A stretch of DNA of 12,853 nucleotides from Betaproteobacteria bacterium (GTDB lineage: Bacteria; Pseudomonadota; Gammaproteobacteria; Burkholderiales; SG8-41). Each line of letters starts with the position of its first letter. Within the stretch, counting starts at the first letter, position 1. Location: contig JAIOOZ010000206.1 in assembly GCA_021414185.1 (NCBI GenBank), positions 1 through 12,853 on the forward strand, given 5' to 3'. Both the position numbers and the translations under genes were made by a program. This document shows positions 1 to 5,598 of this stretch, one piece after another. The notes beneath the pieces were generated by a model. The model was not told where the DNA came from. It made no database searches and saw only the letters and a program-made list of their open reading frames with translations.

Positions 1-757
1 GCCACTGTATGAGGTCGACGAAACCACCCGCTGCTTTGATCTTGTTGATCTCCTCTACCGACTTGCCCGTCTTCCAGTCCGACGGATCGCTGCGGGTGGC
101 GGGCAAATACTTGCGCACGTCACCTTTCTTGATCGCCGTCAACAGCGCGTTGGCTTTCACTTCGTCGCTGGTGAACTGTTTGGGCATGTCGCGCTGTCCG
201 TCGTGGCAGGTCAGCCAGCAACCCTGCTGCGCGAATTGCGGCACCTTGCCGTCATCGATCATGATCGACATGCGCGATTCATAGATGCCCGGCTGCTTGC
301 CCTCTTGCACGGGCTTGTCGAGCTTGGGATAACCCCAGACCTTCCATTCCTTGCCGTCGTAGCGCAGGTACTGGTGCTCGGTGCCGGGATCCGGCAACTG
401 CGTCTTCCATTGGTAGCGGAGGTATGCATTTTTGGCATCGTAAGCGGCCTGGAATTTCAGGTCCACCGTGCCGGCCTTGTCCTTGACAGGCACCGGCTCC
501 AGCGGCCCGCCCTTGACGATCTTGTCACCGATGGCCTTCTCCTTGCCCGTGTGACACGTGACGCATGCGCCGCCGGTCTGCACCACGCCGGCACCCGGGT
601 GGGCGGCGCTGCGCAGCCATTCGTAGGATGACTGGCCAGGATAGAACAGCGTCACGTTGGTGACGGGCACCTTGCCCCAGTCGATCTTTGCCGGGTCGGC
701 GGCGATGGCCGGCGAGGCGGCGAATGCGAAAGCCAGTGTCAAAGCGGCGGTTTTCAT
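1..757 (-). CDS. Periplasmic c-type cytochrome with ethylbenzene-dehydrogenase-type (EB_dh) heme domain, 3' end cut by window
   Basis: The frame is open from the ATG at 757-755 to the window edge, giving 252 residues without a stop, so the C-terminus is missing. An AGGAG ribosome site lies about 8 bases upstream. Residues 1-20 form a signal peptide (MKTAALTLAFAFAASPAIAA), so the product is periplasmic. A standard heme c motif CVTCH is at residues 65-69. A second motif, CWLTCH at 180-185, has three residues between the cysteines and sits in a stretch reading DDGKVPQFAQQGCWLTCHDG. Such a stretch is characteristic, as I remember it, of the EB_dh family of DMSO-reductase-type gamma subunits and related stand-alone cytochromes. 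No molybdenum enzyme genes are visible, so I infer a stand-alone electron carrier or redox partner, not an enzyme subunit. It is separated from the cytochrome/porin cluster by a terminator and has its own FNR-like box. Family assignment is fairly firm; the role is unknown. Confidence 0.8.
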   Translation of the reverse strand, partial: MKTAALTLAFAFAASPAIAADPAKIDWGKVPVTNVTLFYPGQSSYEWLRSAAHPGAGVVQTGGACVTCHTGKEKAIGDKIVKGGPLEPVPVKDKAGTVDLKFQAAYDAKNAYLRYQWKTQLPDPGTEHQYLRYDGKEWKVWGYPKLDKPVQEGKQPGIYESRMSIMIDDGKVPQFAQQGCWLTCHDGQRDMPKQFTSDEVKANALLTAIKKGDVRKYLPATRSDPSDWKTGKSVEEINKIKAAGGFVDLIQW

Positions 758-823
758 AGTGGTCTCCTAAGGCCGGGCGTGTCAGTTCGAAACGGAAGGG
801 AGTAGACGTAACCGGCAACTGTA

Positions 824-837
824 CTGATCCAGATCAA
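824..837 (-). promoter_or_regulatory. FNR/Anr-type box upstream of the EB_dh cytochrome gene
   Basis: On the minus strand this reads TTGATCTGGATCAG, matching nine of ten defined positions of the FNR consensus TTGAT-N4-ATCAA. Its centre lies about 73 bases upstream of the start codon of the cytochrome gene. Placed at -41.5, it would put the transcript start near 789 and leave a leader of about 30 bases. A possible -10 (TACTCC, 804-799) is weak, as expected for an activator-dependent promoter. Confidence 0.7.
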
Positions 838-932
838 GTCACCACCCGTGGCGGGCGACGACCGCCAAATGCGTGCGGGTATGGCGTCGCGCTCCTTACA
901 ACGACTTTTAGCATTCACGCGGTCCGACACTC

Positions 933-948
933 TGTACGGCAACGTACA
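933..948. repeat. Perfect 6-bp inverted repeat with GCAA loop
   Basis: TGTACG-GCAA-CGTACA is a perfect inverted repeat in the gap between the small cytochrome c gene and the EB_dh cytochrome gene. In RNA it would be a six-pair hairpin closed by C-G or G-C pairs with a GNRA-type GCAA loop; in DNA it could be an operator for a dimeric regulator. It lies about 95 bp upstream of the FNR-like box and so is too far for a core promoter element. Nothing else in this roughly 300-bp gap resembles a gene. Confidence 0.35.
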
Positions 949-1020
949 TAAGTCGAAAGTCGAGGATTTTGATTCAACCGCGCTTTTTACGGTGTTCGCA
1001 TTGGCCACGAACAACAACAA

Positions 1021-1046
1021 AAAAAGCCGGCTTGCGCCGGCTTTTT
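1021..1046 (-). terminator. Intrinsic terminator after the small cytochrome c gene
   Basis: A perfect 11-bp stem, AAAAAGCCGGC (1021-1031) and GCCGGCTTTTT (1036-1046), encloses a four-base loop. The GC core is flanked by A- and T-runs, so it can act in both directions. It begins 18 bases beyond the stop of the cytochrome c gene at 1065 and should end the decaheme-porin-cytochrome transcription unit. This also separates that unit from the EB_dh cytochrome gene. Confidence 0.9.
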
Positions 1047-1064
1047 ATGCGAATTGCCGAGGTT

Positions 1065-1343
1065 CTACTTCTGCGACATTACGTATTCGACCAGGGTTTT
1101 CAACTCGGCATCCGAAGCGGCAACCTTCATGTGCCCTTTGCCTTCCTTGAGCTTTGCGATGGTGGCAGCCTCGTCCGGCTTCTTCGCGGCGATGTCTTTG
1201 AACGACGGACCGACCTTTTTCTTGTCCAGTTCATGGCAATTCATGCAGTTCTTTGATTTTGCAAGTTCCGCGCCCGACTGCGCATTTGCTGCACCCGCGA
1301 ACTGCATGCACGCAACAACCAATAACAACGACATGGATTTCAT
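1065..1343 (-). CDS. Small monoheme class I cytochrome c (c551/c8-like)
   Basis: This is a 92-residue protein with a signal peptide ending near residue 21 (GAANA). One heme c motif, CMNCH, is at residues 33-37, followed by the KVGPSFKDIAAK stretch usual in small class I cytochromes of the c551/c8 type. Met72 in GKGHMKV is the likely sixth heme ligand. The mature protein is about 71 residues, a normal size for the family. It would be a soluble periplasmic electron shuttle, here plausibly between the inner-membrane cytochrome and the decaheme protein, or on to a terminal oxidase or reductase. The start is supported by AAGGAG six bases before the ATG. It is the last gene before a strong terminator and lies 161 bp downstream of the porin gene, so it may share that transcript or have its own promoter in the gap. 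The exact partner is inferred from position only. Confidence 0.88.
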   Translation of the reverse strand: MKSMSLLLVVACMQFAGAANAQSGAELAKSKNCMNCHELDKKKVGPSFKDIAAKKPDEAATIAKLKEGKGHMKVAASDAELKTLVEYVMSQK

Positions 1344-1504
1344 ACGTTCTCCTTGAGAAGCAAATTGTCGAACCTATCAGCGCCGCCTTGCCAACACGTG
1401 CCTGCGCACGCCCGCATTGGACAACGATTCAGTTGCATCATCGGTTGACAGTAGCAGCGACCGCCCGTGGATCACCAGGACGGATTATCGCAGATGTTCG
1501 TGCT
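1344..1504. other. Gap between porin and cytochrome c genes
   Basis: This 161-bp stretch holds no gene I can support. A short inverted repeat, CGTGC-CTGC-GCACG, lies at 1397-1410 but lacks a T-run, so it is not a convincing terminator. I found no clear FNR box or sigma70 promoter here. Read-through from the porin gene is possible. Confidence 0.4.
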
Positions 1505-3676
1505 TTAGAACTTGTATTTGCCGAGCAAGTACAGCATGCTGGCCGTATAGTTTTGGAAGGCGAACGCGCCGCTCAGATAGCTTCGCGTCAGACCGGCACC
1601 CAGGGTATTGCGGTAGCCGTCATACGCTGCGTCGTCGAAGCGGTATTTCTCATACGCAAAGCCGCCGGTCAACTCGATTTCCTTGTTGAACTGATAAACG
1701 CTGCGCAGGTTTAAGGTGAACTTGCGGGTGTTGTCCAGGCTCGGCAGCGGCAACAGGCTCGCGCCGGTCTGCGAGGCAAAATCCGTATTGCCGTCAGAAA
1801 TACTGTAAATCAACGAACCCTTGAGCATCATGCGGTCGCTATACGGCCAGTCCGCGCCCGTGCCTAGCGCCCAGTTTCTCTCATACGCCTTGGCGGTCCA
1901 GTTATAGGTGGCCGCAGCGGCGAAACCGCTGTTCGGATCGCCTGAGCCGACGGGGCCCACTGCTCCCGTAATGGCGCGATGCGAAGAGTCATAGTTGATG
2001 AACTCGGTGTCGAAGAAAACATTGACGCGGAACACCTTGGGATCGCCATACGAGCCGTTCAGGAACACTTCCGCCCGGCGGTCCTTGGTGCGGCCGATCT
2101 GCGTTTCCCGGAAGTTATTGTGCTTGTAGATGGTCTCGACGCCGAGATCAAGCATCGGCTGCGGACTCCAGTCGGCGGCAAACTTCACCTGGTGCTGATC
2201 GACGTTGGCCGCGTCGAAGCGCTTGACGAAGAGTTCGATAAACGCGCTGTTGACGCTGGTGGCGGTACCGACGTCCGTGACAAATGTCGACCTGCGCATC
2301 AGATACTGGTACTTGATTCTGCCGGTGACCGTATCGAGCATGCTGTTCTTGTACTCGAGGTAAACTTTCTTGTCGATGGTGCGATTGAAGTCGGGGCGGT
2401 TGCGGTTGATATCGAGCCAGTCGAAGCCGCCCGAGACCTTGTTCTCGCGATTGAACCGGTAGCCAAGATCAATGCCGAGATTGGCCTTCTTCAGATTGAA
2501 AAGCTCGGTTGAACAGACGGTTCCAGTGCCGAATCCGCACGCATCGACCGCCGTGGTCCAGGTCACCGCCGTGGAATTATTGTCCTTGCGATACCAGTTC
2601 CAGTAGATCCGCGTGTCGAGCGCCTTGGTCGGATTCGACGTCAACGACAGCGATGCCGTCTTATTGACGATTTCACCATGGTAGTTCGACACGTTTGACG
2701 GAACGGCGGTGAAGGTCGGACCCGCGGCGCTGAGGAAACGCTGTTCGACGCCCGCATCGCTCGTCAACTGTGCATAAGTCAAGCGCCCCGACAATGTAGA
2801 GCCCAGCGGCAAATCCTTGATCATGCCGTTAGTGCCCCATTTGTTCTGGGTGTTGTTGGGGAGCAGGGTTATGCGATCCAGCGGCGCCCCGCCGGCATTG
2901 GAAAAATTGCCGTTTGAAAAATTGAGAAACGGGTTCGAGTTGAAAAACTGGCTGTGAGTGTAATTGACTGCAAAATGGCCCCGCTTGGACGAGTAACCGG
3001 CTTCACCGGTGAAATTCTGCGTCTTGTAATCGACCGGCGCTGCGAGATCGGCAAACGGGCCGCCCGGGCTCGCAAAAGCGGCGCTGACCAGCTTGGTGCC
3101 GTTCGTCAACACCTGGTTGGCGTCGACACGCAAATACCATGGCGAATTGTTCGAGAATTCGAACATGCCGCCGCGGTTGTCGCGTTTGTAGCCAAGATCG
3201 AACTTATTCCAGTTTGCGGGGTTCGTGTTCGTGAAACCGGCTGCGCCGCCAGTAGCGGTAAGGGTCGATGTGCCAACGCCCGCGTACGGCGTTACCAGGT
3301 CGAAGCCATAGTTGTGAATTATTTTCTTGTCCCACAACTGGTACTTGAAGACGCCGTACTTGCCGCCGGTGAGGTCAATATACTGGTCATCGCGGCTGAG
3401 ATTCTCGCCGAACGCGTTCAACCAATATTGGTTGCCGCGACCCTGCACATCGAACGTTCCGAACAGCCCGGAACCCAGATCGCGATATTCGTTGAGCTTG
3501 GATTTGTCGTCGCCCGGGCGTGCCCCTGGGGTGGGAGACTGGGTCGATACCCCGCTACCCTGCACGCCCACGCCGACTGAACCCGAAAAAGTGAACGTGT
3601 CGTCCCCATCCGCCGCGAGCACAGACGAGATGCAGCACAGGTTCGCGAGCAAAATTGCCATTTGTTTGCGTTTCAT
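1505..3676 (-). CDS. mtrB: MtrB/PioB-family outer-membrane beta-barrel (decaheme-associated porin)
   Basis: The 723-residue product begins with a signal peptide (MKRKQMAILLANLCCISSVL, cleavage near residue 22). It continues as a glycine-, asparagine- and aromatic-rich sequence with alternating hydrophobic residues typical of beta-strands, and ends in an aromatic residue (KYKF) as outer-membrane proteins do. Length and texture fit MtrB, MtoB, DmsF and PioB, which form a barrel sheathing a periplasmic multiheme cytochrome so that electrons cross the outer membrane. I do not see the N-terminal CxxC known from Shewanella MtrB; the only clear mature cysteines are in DACGFGTGTVC. The gene starts nine bases after the stop of the decaheme cytochrome, and its AGGAG ribosome site overlaps that stop, so translation is probably coupled. 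The conserved partner order (cytochrome then barrel) is the strongest evidence. MtrB, MtoB, DmsF and PioB cannot be separated from sequence reading alone. Confidence 0.87.
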   Translation of the reverse strand: MKRKQMAILLANLCCISSVLAADGDDTFTFSGSVGVGVQGSGVSTQSPTPGARPGDDKSKLNEYRDLGSGLFGTFDVQGRGNQYWLNAFGENLSRDDQYIDLTGGKYGVFKYQLWDKKIIHNYGFDLVTPYAGVGTSTLTATGGAAGFTNTNPANWNKFDLGYKRDNRGGMFEFSNNSPWYLRVDANQVLTNGTKLVSAAFASPGGPFADLAAPVDYKTQNFTGEAGYSSKRGHFAVNYTHSQFFNSNPFLNFSNGNFSNAGGAPLDRITLLPNNTQNKWGTNGMIKDLPLGSTLSGRLTYAQLTSDAGVEQRFLSAAGPTFTAVPSNVSNYHGEIVNKTASLSLTSNPTKALDTRIYWNWYRKDNNSTAVTWTTAVDACGFGTGTVCSTELFNLKKANLGIDLGYRFNRENKVSGGFDWLDINRNRPDFNRTIDKKVYLEYKNSMLDTVTGRIKYQYLMRRSTFVTDVGTATSVNSAFIELFVKRFDAANVDQHQVKFAADWSPQPMLDLGVETIYKHNNFRETQIGRTKDRRAEVFLNGSYGDPKVFRVNVFFDTEFINYDSSHRAITGAVGPVGSGDPNSGFAAAATYNWTAKAYERNWALGTGADWPYSDRMMLKGSLIYSISDGNTDFASQTGASLLPLPSLDNTRKFTLNLRSVYQFNKEIELTGGFAYEKYRFDDAAYDGYRNTLGAGLTRSYLSGAFAFQNYTASMLYLLGKYKF

Positions 3677-3685
3677 TGCTGGCTC

Positions 3686-4669
3686 CTAGCGGGTAAAGCG
3701 CTTGCCGCGTGCCGAACCGGCGTTGCTGCCATGAATTTCCTGGTGGCAGTTGACACAGGAGCGCGCGACGAAGCGGGTGTTTGCCGCACCGCCAAACCCC
3801 AGATTGCCCTGATATGCTGTCCCGGGATGCTGCGACCAATCGTGACAATCCTGGCACAGTTGCGGCACTTTTTCGTTCAGGAGCTTGGTGTGCGATGAAC
3901 CATGCGAGTTGTGGCAACTCATGCAGTTTTCCTCGACCGGCGGGTGTTCCCACATGAAGGGACCGCGCTTGTCGGCATGGCAACTGGTGCACAGCTGATT
4001 GACCGACTCGTTCTTAACCATGCCGGGCGACAATGCCCCGTGCGGGTTGTGGCAATCCGAGCACCTCACCTTGCCCTCGATGATCGGGTGGTGCGAAGTC
4101 TTCGTTAGCTGGGACCGAATCTGCTTGTGGCAGGTCGTGCAGGTCTCATACTCCAACTGGCGCTGCGTGGTCTGAAACGGACTGATCGAGGGGTTGGGGT
4201 GTTTCAGCGCGATCGTCGAGCCAGGACCGGGTTTGCTATGCAACGAGTGGCAGTCATTGCACGCGACATCGTTTTTGGCATGCCTGCCGGCAGTCCAGAA
4301 CGCGAGGTGACGATTGCCAACATGACAAGAGAGGCACACAGCAGCTTTCTTCTCTGCCGCGATCTTCTTGTTGTTGAAACCGAGAACTCCGCCTACGCCG
4401 CGGCCGCCCCCTGCTTTCGCATGCTCGGTCGCATTGGCGTGGCAGGTCTGGCAATCCGGTCCGCTCCGATTGCCCTGCTGGCCGTGTTTGGTGGTCAGGT
4501 AACTTTCCACGTATTTCTCGTGGCAGCCTTTGCAGATTTCCGCTTCGGGCGCAACCACACGCGCGGCAGCGGTTTCGGCAGCCCACGCCGTGGATGAAGC
4601 GATTCCGGCGATTGCACACATCCACGCAAGTGCGACTTTTTGCCAGCACCATCCGACAGTCAATCTCAC
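3686..4669 (-). CDS. mtrA: Periplasmic decaheme c-type cytochrome, MtrA/DmsE/MtoA family
   Basis: The product carries ten CxxCH motifs in order: CKGCH, CQTCH, CLSCH, CNDCH, CTTCH, CSDCH, CTSCH, CMSCH, CQDCH and CVNCH. It is about 327 residues long, matching the roughly 330-residue decaheme MtrA/MtoA/DmsE family. These proteins insert into an MtrB-type barrel and wire the periplasm to the cell surface. A signal peptide (VALAWMCAIAGIASSTAWA) precedes the mature chain. I chose the GTG at 4669 because GGGAGGA lies six bases upstream. An in-frame GTG at 4684 would add five residues but lies within that ribosome site. It is the first gene of a minus-strand unit with the porin and, probably, the small cytochrome c. 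Two perfect FNR boxes lie in the divergent promoter region. No surface cytochrome of the MtrC type follows, so it may work as a two-part MtoAB/PioAB-like conduit. Direction of electron flow is not determined. Confidence 0.9.
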   Translation of the reverse strand: MRLTVGWCWQKVALAWMCAIAGIASSTAWAAETAAARVVAPEAEICKGCHEKYVESYLTTKHGQQGNRSGPDCQTCHANATEHAKAGGGRGVGGVLGFNNKKIAAEKKAAVCLSCHVGNRHLAFWTAGRHAKNDVACNDCHSLHSKPGPGSTIALKHPNPSISPFQTTQRQLEYETCTTCHKQIRSQLTKTSHHPIIEGKVRCSDCHNPHGALSPGMVKNESVNQLCTSCHADKRGPFMWEHPPVEENCMSCHNSHGSSHTKLLNEKVPQLCQDCHDWSQHPGTAYQGNLGFGGAANTRFVARSCVNCHQEIHGSNAGSARGKRFTR

Positions 4670-4725
4670 CCTGAATCCTCCCACTCCAACCCGGTTTGCA
4701 CGACCAGCGTCCGGCTCGCGAAGAT

Positions 4726-4739
4726 TTGATAAAAATCAA
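4726..4739. promoter_or_regulatory. Perfect FNR/Anr box, proximal to the decaheme gene
   Basis: TTGATAAAAATCAA matches all ten defined positions of the FNR consensus. It lies in the divergent region between the decaheme cytochrome and the RegA-like regulator, with its centre 37 bp from a second perfect box. For the cytochrome promoter driven by the other box, this one would fall at the -10 region, so it could repress or tune that promoter. Confidence 0.85.
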
Positions 4740-4762
4740 ATAATTAAAAGTTAAGATGCCAC

Positions 4763-4776
4763 TTGATCTATATCAA
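4763..4776. promoter_or_regulatory. Perfect FNR/Anr box, proximal to the regulator gene
   Basis: TTGATCTATATCAA is a full-consensus FNR site. Its centre is 31 bp from GATCAT (4798-4803), a fair -10 match, which gives class II geometry for the plus-strand regulator with a transcript start near 4811 and a leader of about 53 bases. In the minus direction, -41.5 geometry would place a transcript start near 4728 for the decaheme cytochrome. It may therefore serve either or both genes. Confidence 0.85.
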
Positions 4777-4863
4777 TACGTCGCACTGCACAACGTAGAT
4801 CATAGATAACAAGTTAGCTGCATGGAATGCGTCAATTTGACGCACCAATCGGGAGAATTGGAA

Positions 4864-5421
4864 ATGAATGCACGCGATCCACGAGAGTTTTCTCGCCGCG
4901 ACGTCTTATTGGTGGACGGCAGTGAGCGATCGCGTGCGTCGCTTGCGTCGGCCATGGAAAATCGCGGTTATTCCGTCATCACTTGCAACGGCGCGGGAGA
5001 GGGCTTGCGGGCGGTAGCGGAGTTCTCTCCCCACTATGTCGTCACTGAACTCAAATTGCCGGACGACTGCGGACTTCAATTCATATCGCGGCTAAAAAAT
5101 GCGTCTCCAGGCACAACCTTGATAGTGCTCACCGGACACGCGAGCATCGCCACTGCCATCGAAGCCATCAAGCGCGGTGCCATCAATTATCTTATCAAGC
5201 CCGCCAGTGCCGAACAGATTGTTGCGGCATTTTCGCGCCACGACGGTGACCAGATTGCGTCCTATGACCGAAAATTCCTGTCAACCCGCCGTCTCGAGTG
5301 GGAATACATCAATTGGGTGTTGATGGAACACGACAACAATCTTTCTGCAGCGGCAAGGGCGTTGTCGATGCATCGAAAGACACTGCAACGCAAGCTAACC
5401 AAGCGCGTGGCGTCGGGTTAA
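4864..5421 (+). CDS. RegA/PrrA/ActR-like response regulator with Glu at the phosphoacceptor position
   Basis: I place the start at the ATG at 4864, which has GGGAG eight bases upstream and gives 185 residues, the usual RegA/PrrA length; a longer in-frame start at 4822 lacks this support. Residues 13-125 form a receiver domain. Residues about 145-182 form a Fis-type helix-turn-helix ending in LSMHRKTLQRKLTKR, very close to RegA. An ungapped alignment, from memory of Rhodobacter RegA (LLLVDDD, VVDLRL), gives LLVDGS and VVTELKL. The phosphoacceptor Asp is thus Glu62 and the second acidic-pocket Asp is Gly19. The switch Thr90 (LTGHAS) and Lys112 (LIKPA) remain. RegA-family proteins control respiration and redox balance. 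No RegB-type kinase is in the window. I infer a phosphorylation-independent, possibly constitutively active regulator of the neighbouring cytochrome genes. It sits under a perfect FNR box. Confidence 0.88.
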   Translation: MNARDPREFSRRDVLLVDGSERSRASLASAMENRGYSVITCNGAGEGLRAVAEFSPHYVVTELKLPDDCGLQFISRLKNASPGTTLIVLTGHASIATAIEAIKRGAINYLIKPASAEQIVAAFSRHDGDQIASYDRKFLSTRRLEWEYINWVLMEHDNNLSAAARALSMHRKTLQRKLTKRVASG

Positions 5422-5462
5422 GCAGGCAGGCAGAGACGGCCGTCGATCAATCTCTACGGGTA

Positions 5463-5475
5463 TTGATAAAATCAA
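5463..5475. promoter_or_regulatory. FNR-like palindrome with a three-base spacer
   Basis: TTGATAAAATCAA has both intact FNR half-sites but only three bases between them, instead of four. It lies upstream of the heptaheme-cytochrome b gene. The short spacer would put the half-sites slightly out of phase, so it may be a weak site, a decayed site, or a site for another CRP/FNR-family protein. Confidence 0.4.
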
Positions 5476-5495
5476 ACCGACACGTGTGGCTTAAT

Positions 5496-5566
5496 TGCGC
5501 TTATTCCCTATAATGCCGTAGGCATGCAGAATGCGCTTATTCCCTATAATGCCGCAGGCATGTAGA
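5496..5566 (+). repeat. Two 36-bp-spaced direct repeats, each with TATAAT and an ATGCC/GGCAT palindrome
   Basis: Copies at 5496-5530 and 5532-5566 are 35 bp each with two differences (T/C at 5519/5555 and C/T at 5527/5563). Each has a consensus -10 TATAAT (5509-5514 and 5545-5550), followed by ATGCC-G(T/C)A-GGCAT, an inverted repeat placed where the transcript would start. No good -35 hexamer lies 17 bp upstream of either. The pair sits 33 bp before the heptaheme-cytochrome b start codon, so it probably forms its promoter/operator region. Both differences keep the TATAAT and the palindrome arms intact. Confidence 0.7.
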
Positions 5567-5598
5567 CCTATTTTGTAAATCTGACGGAAGCGACCGCC

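Noticed and set aside
1397..1410. Inverted repeat CGTGC-CTGC-GCACG after the porin gene
   Set aside because: The stem is short and not followed by T residues; it may be chance in GC-rich sequence, so I do not call a terminator.
1979..3580. Long plus-strand open frames opposite the porin gene (177 and 208 codons)
   Set aside because: They lie antisense to a clear MtrB-type gene, have no ribosome sites or recognisable domains, and follow from codon bias in GC-rich DNA.
4822..4863. Upstream in-frame ATG for the RegA-like regulator
   Set aside because: It lacks a ribosome site, while the ATG at 4864 has GGGAG at good spacing and gives the usual RegA length.
5487..5498. Sigma54-like TGGC...TTGC motif
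   Set aside because: The spacing between the GG and GC elements is about three bases too short for a -24/-12 promoter.
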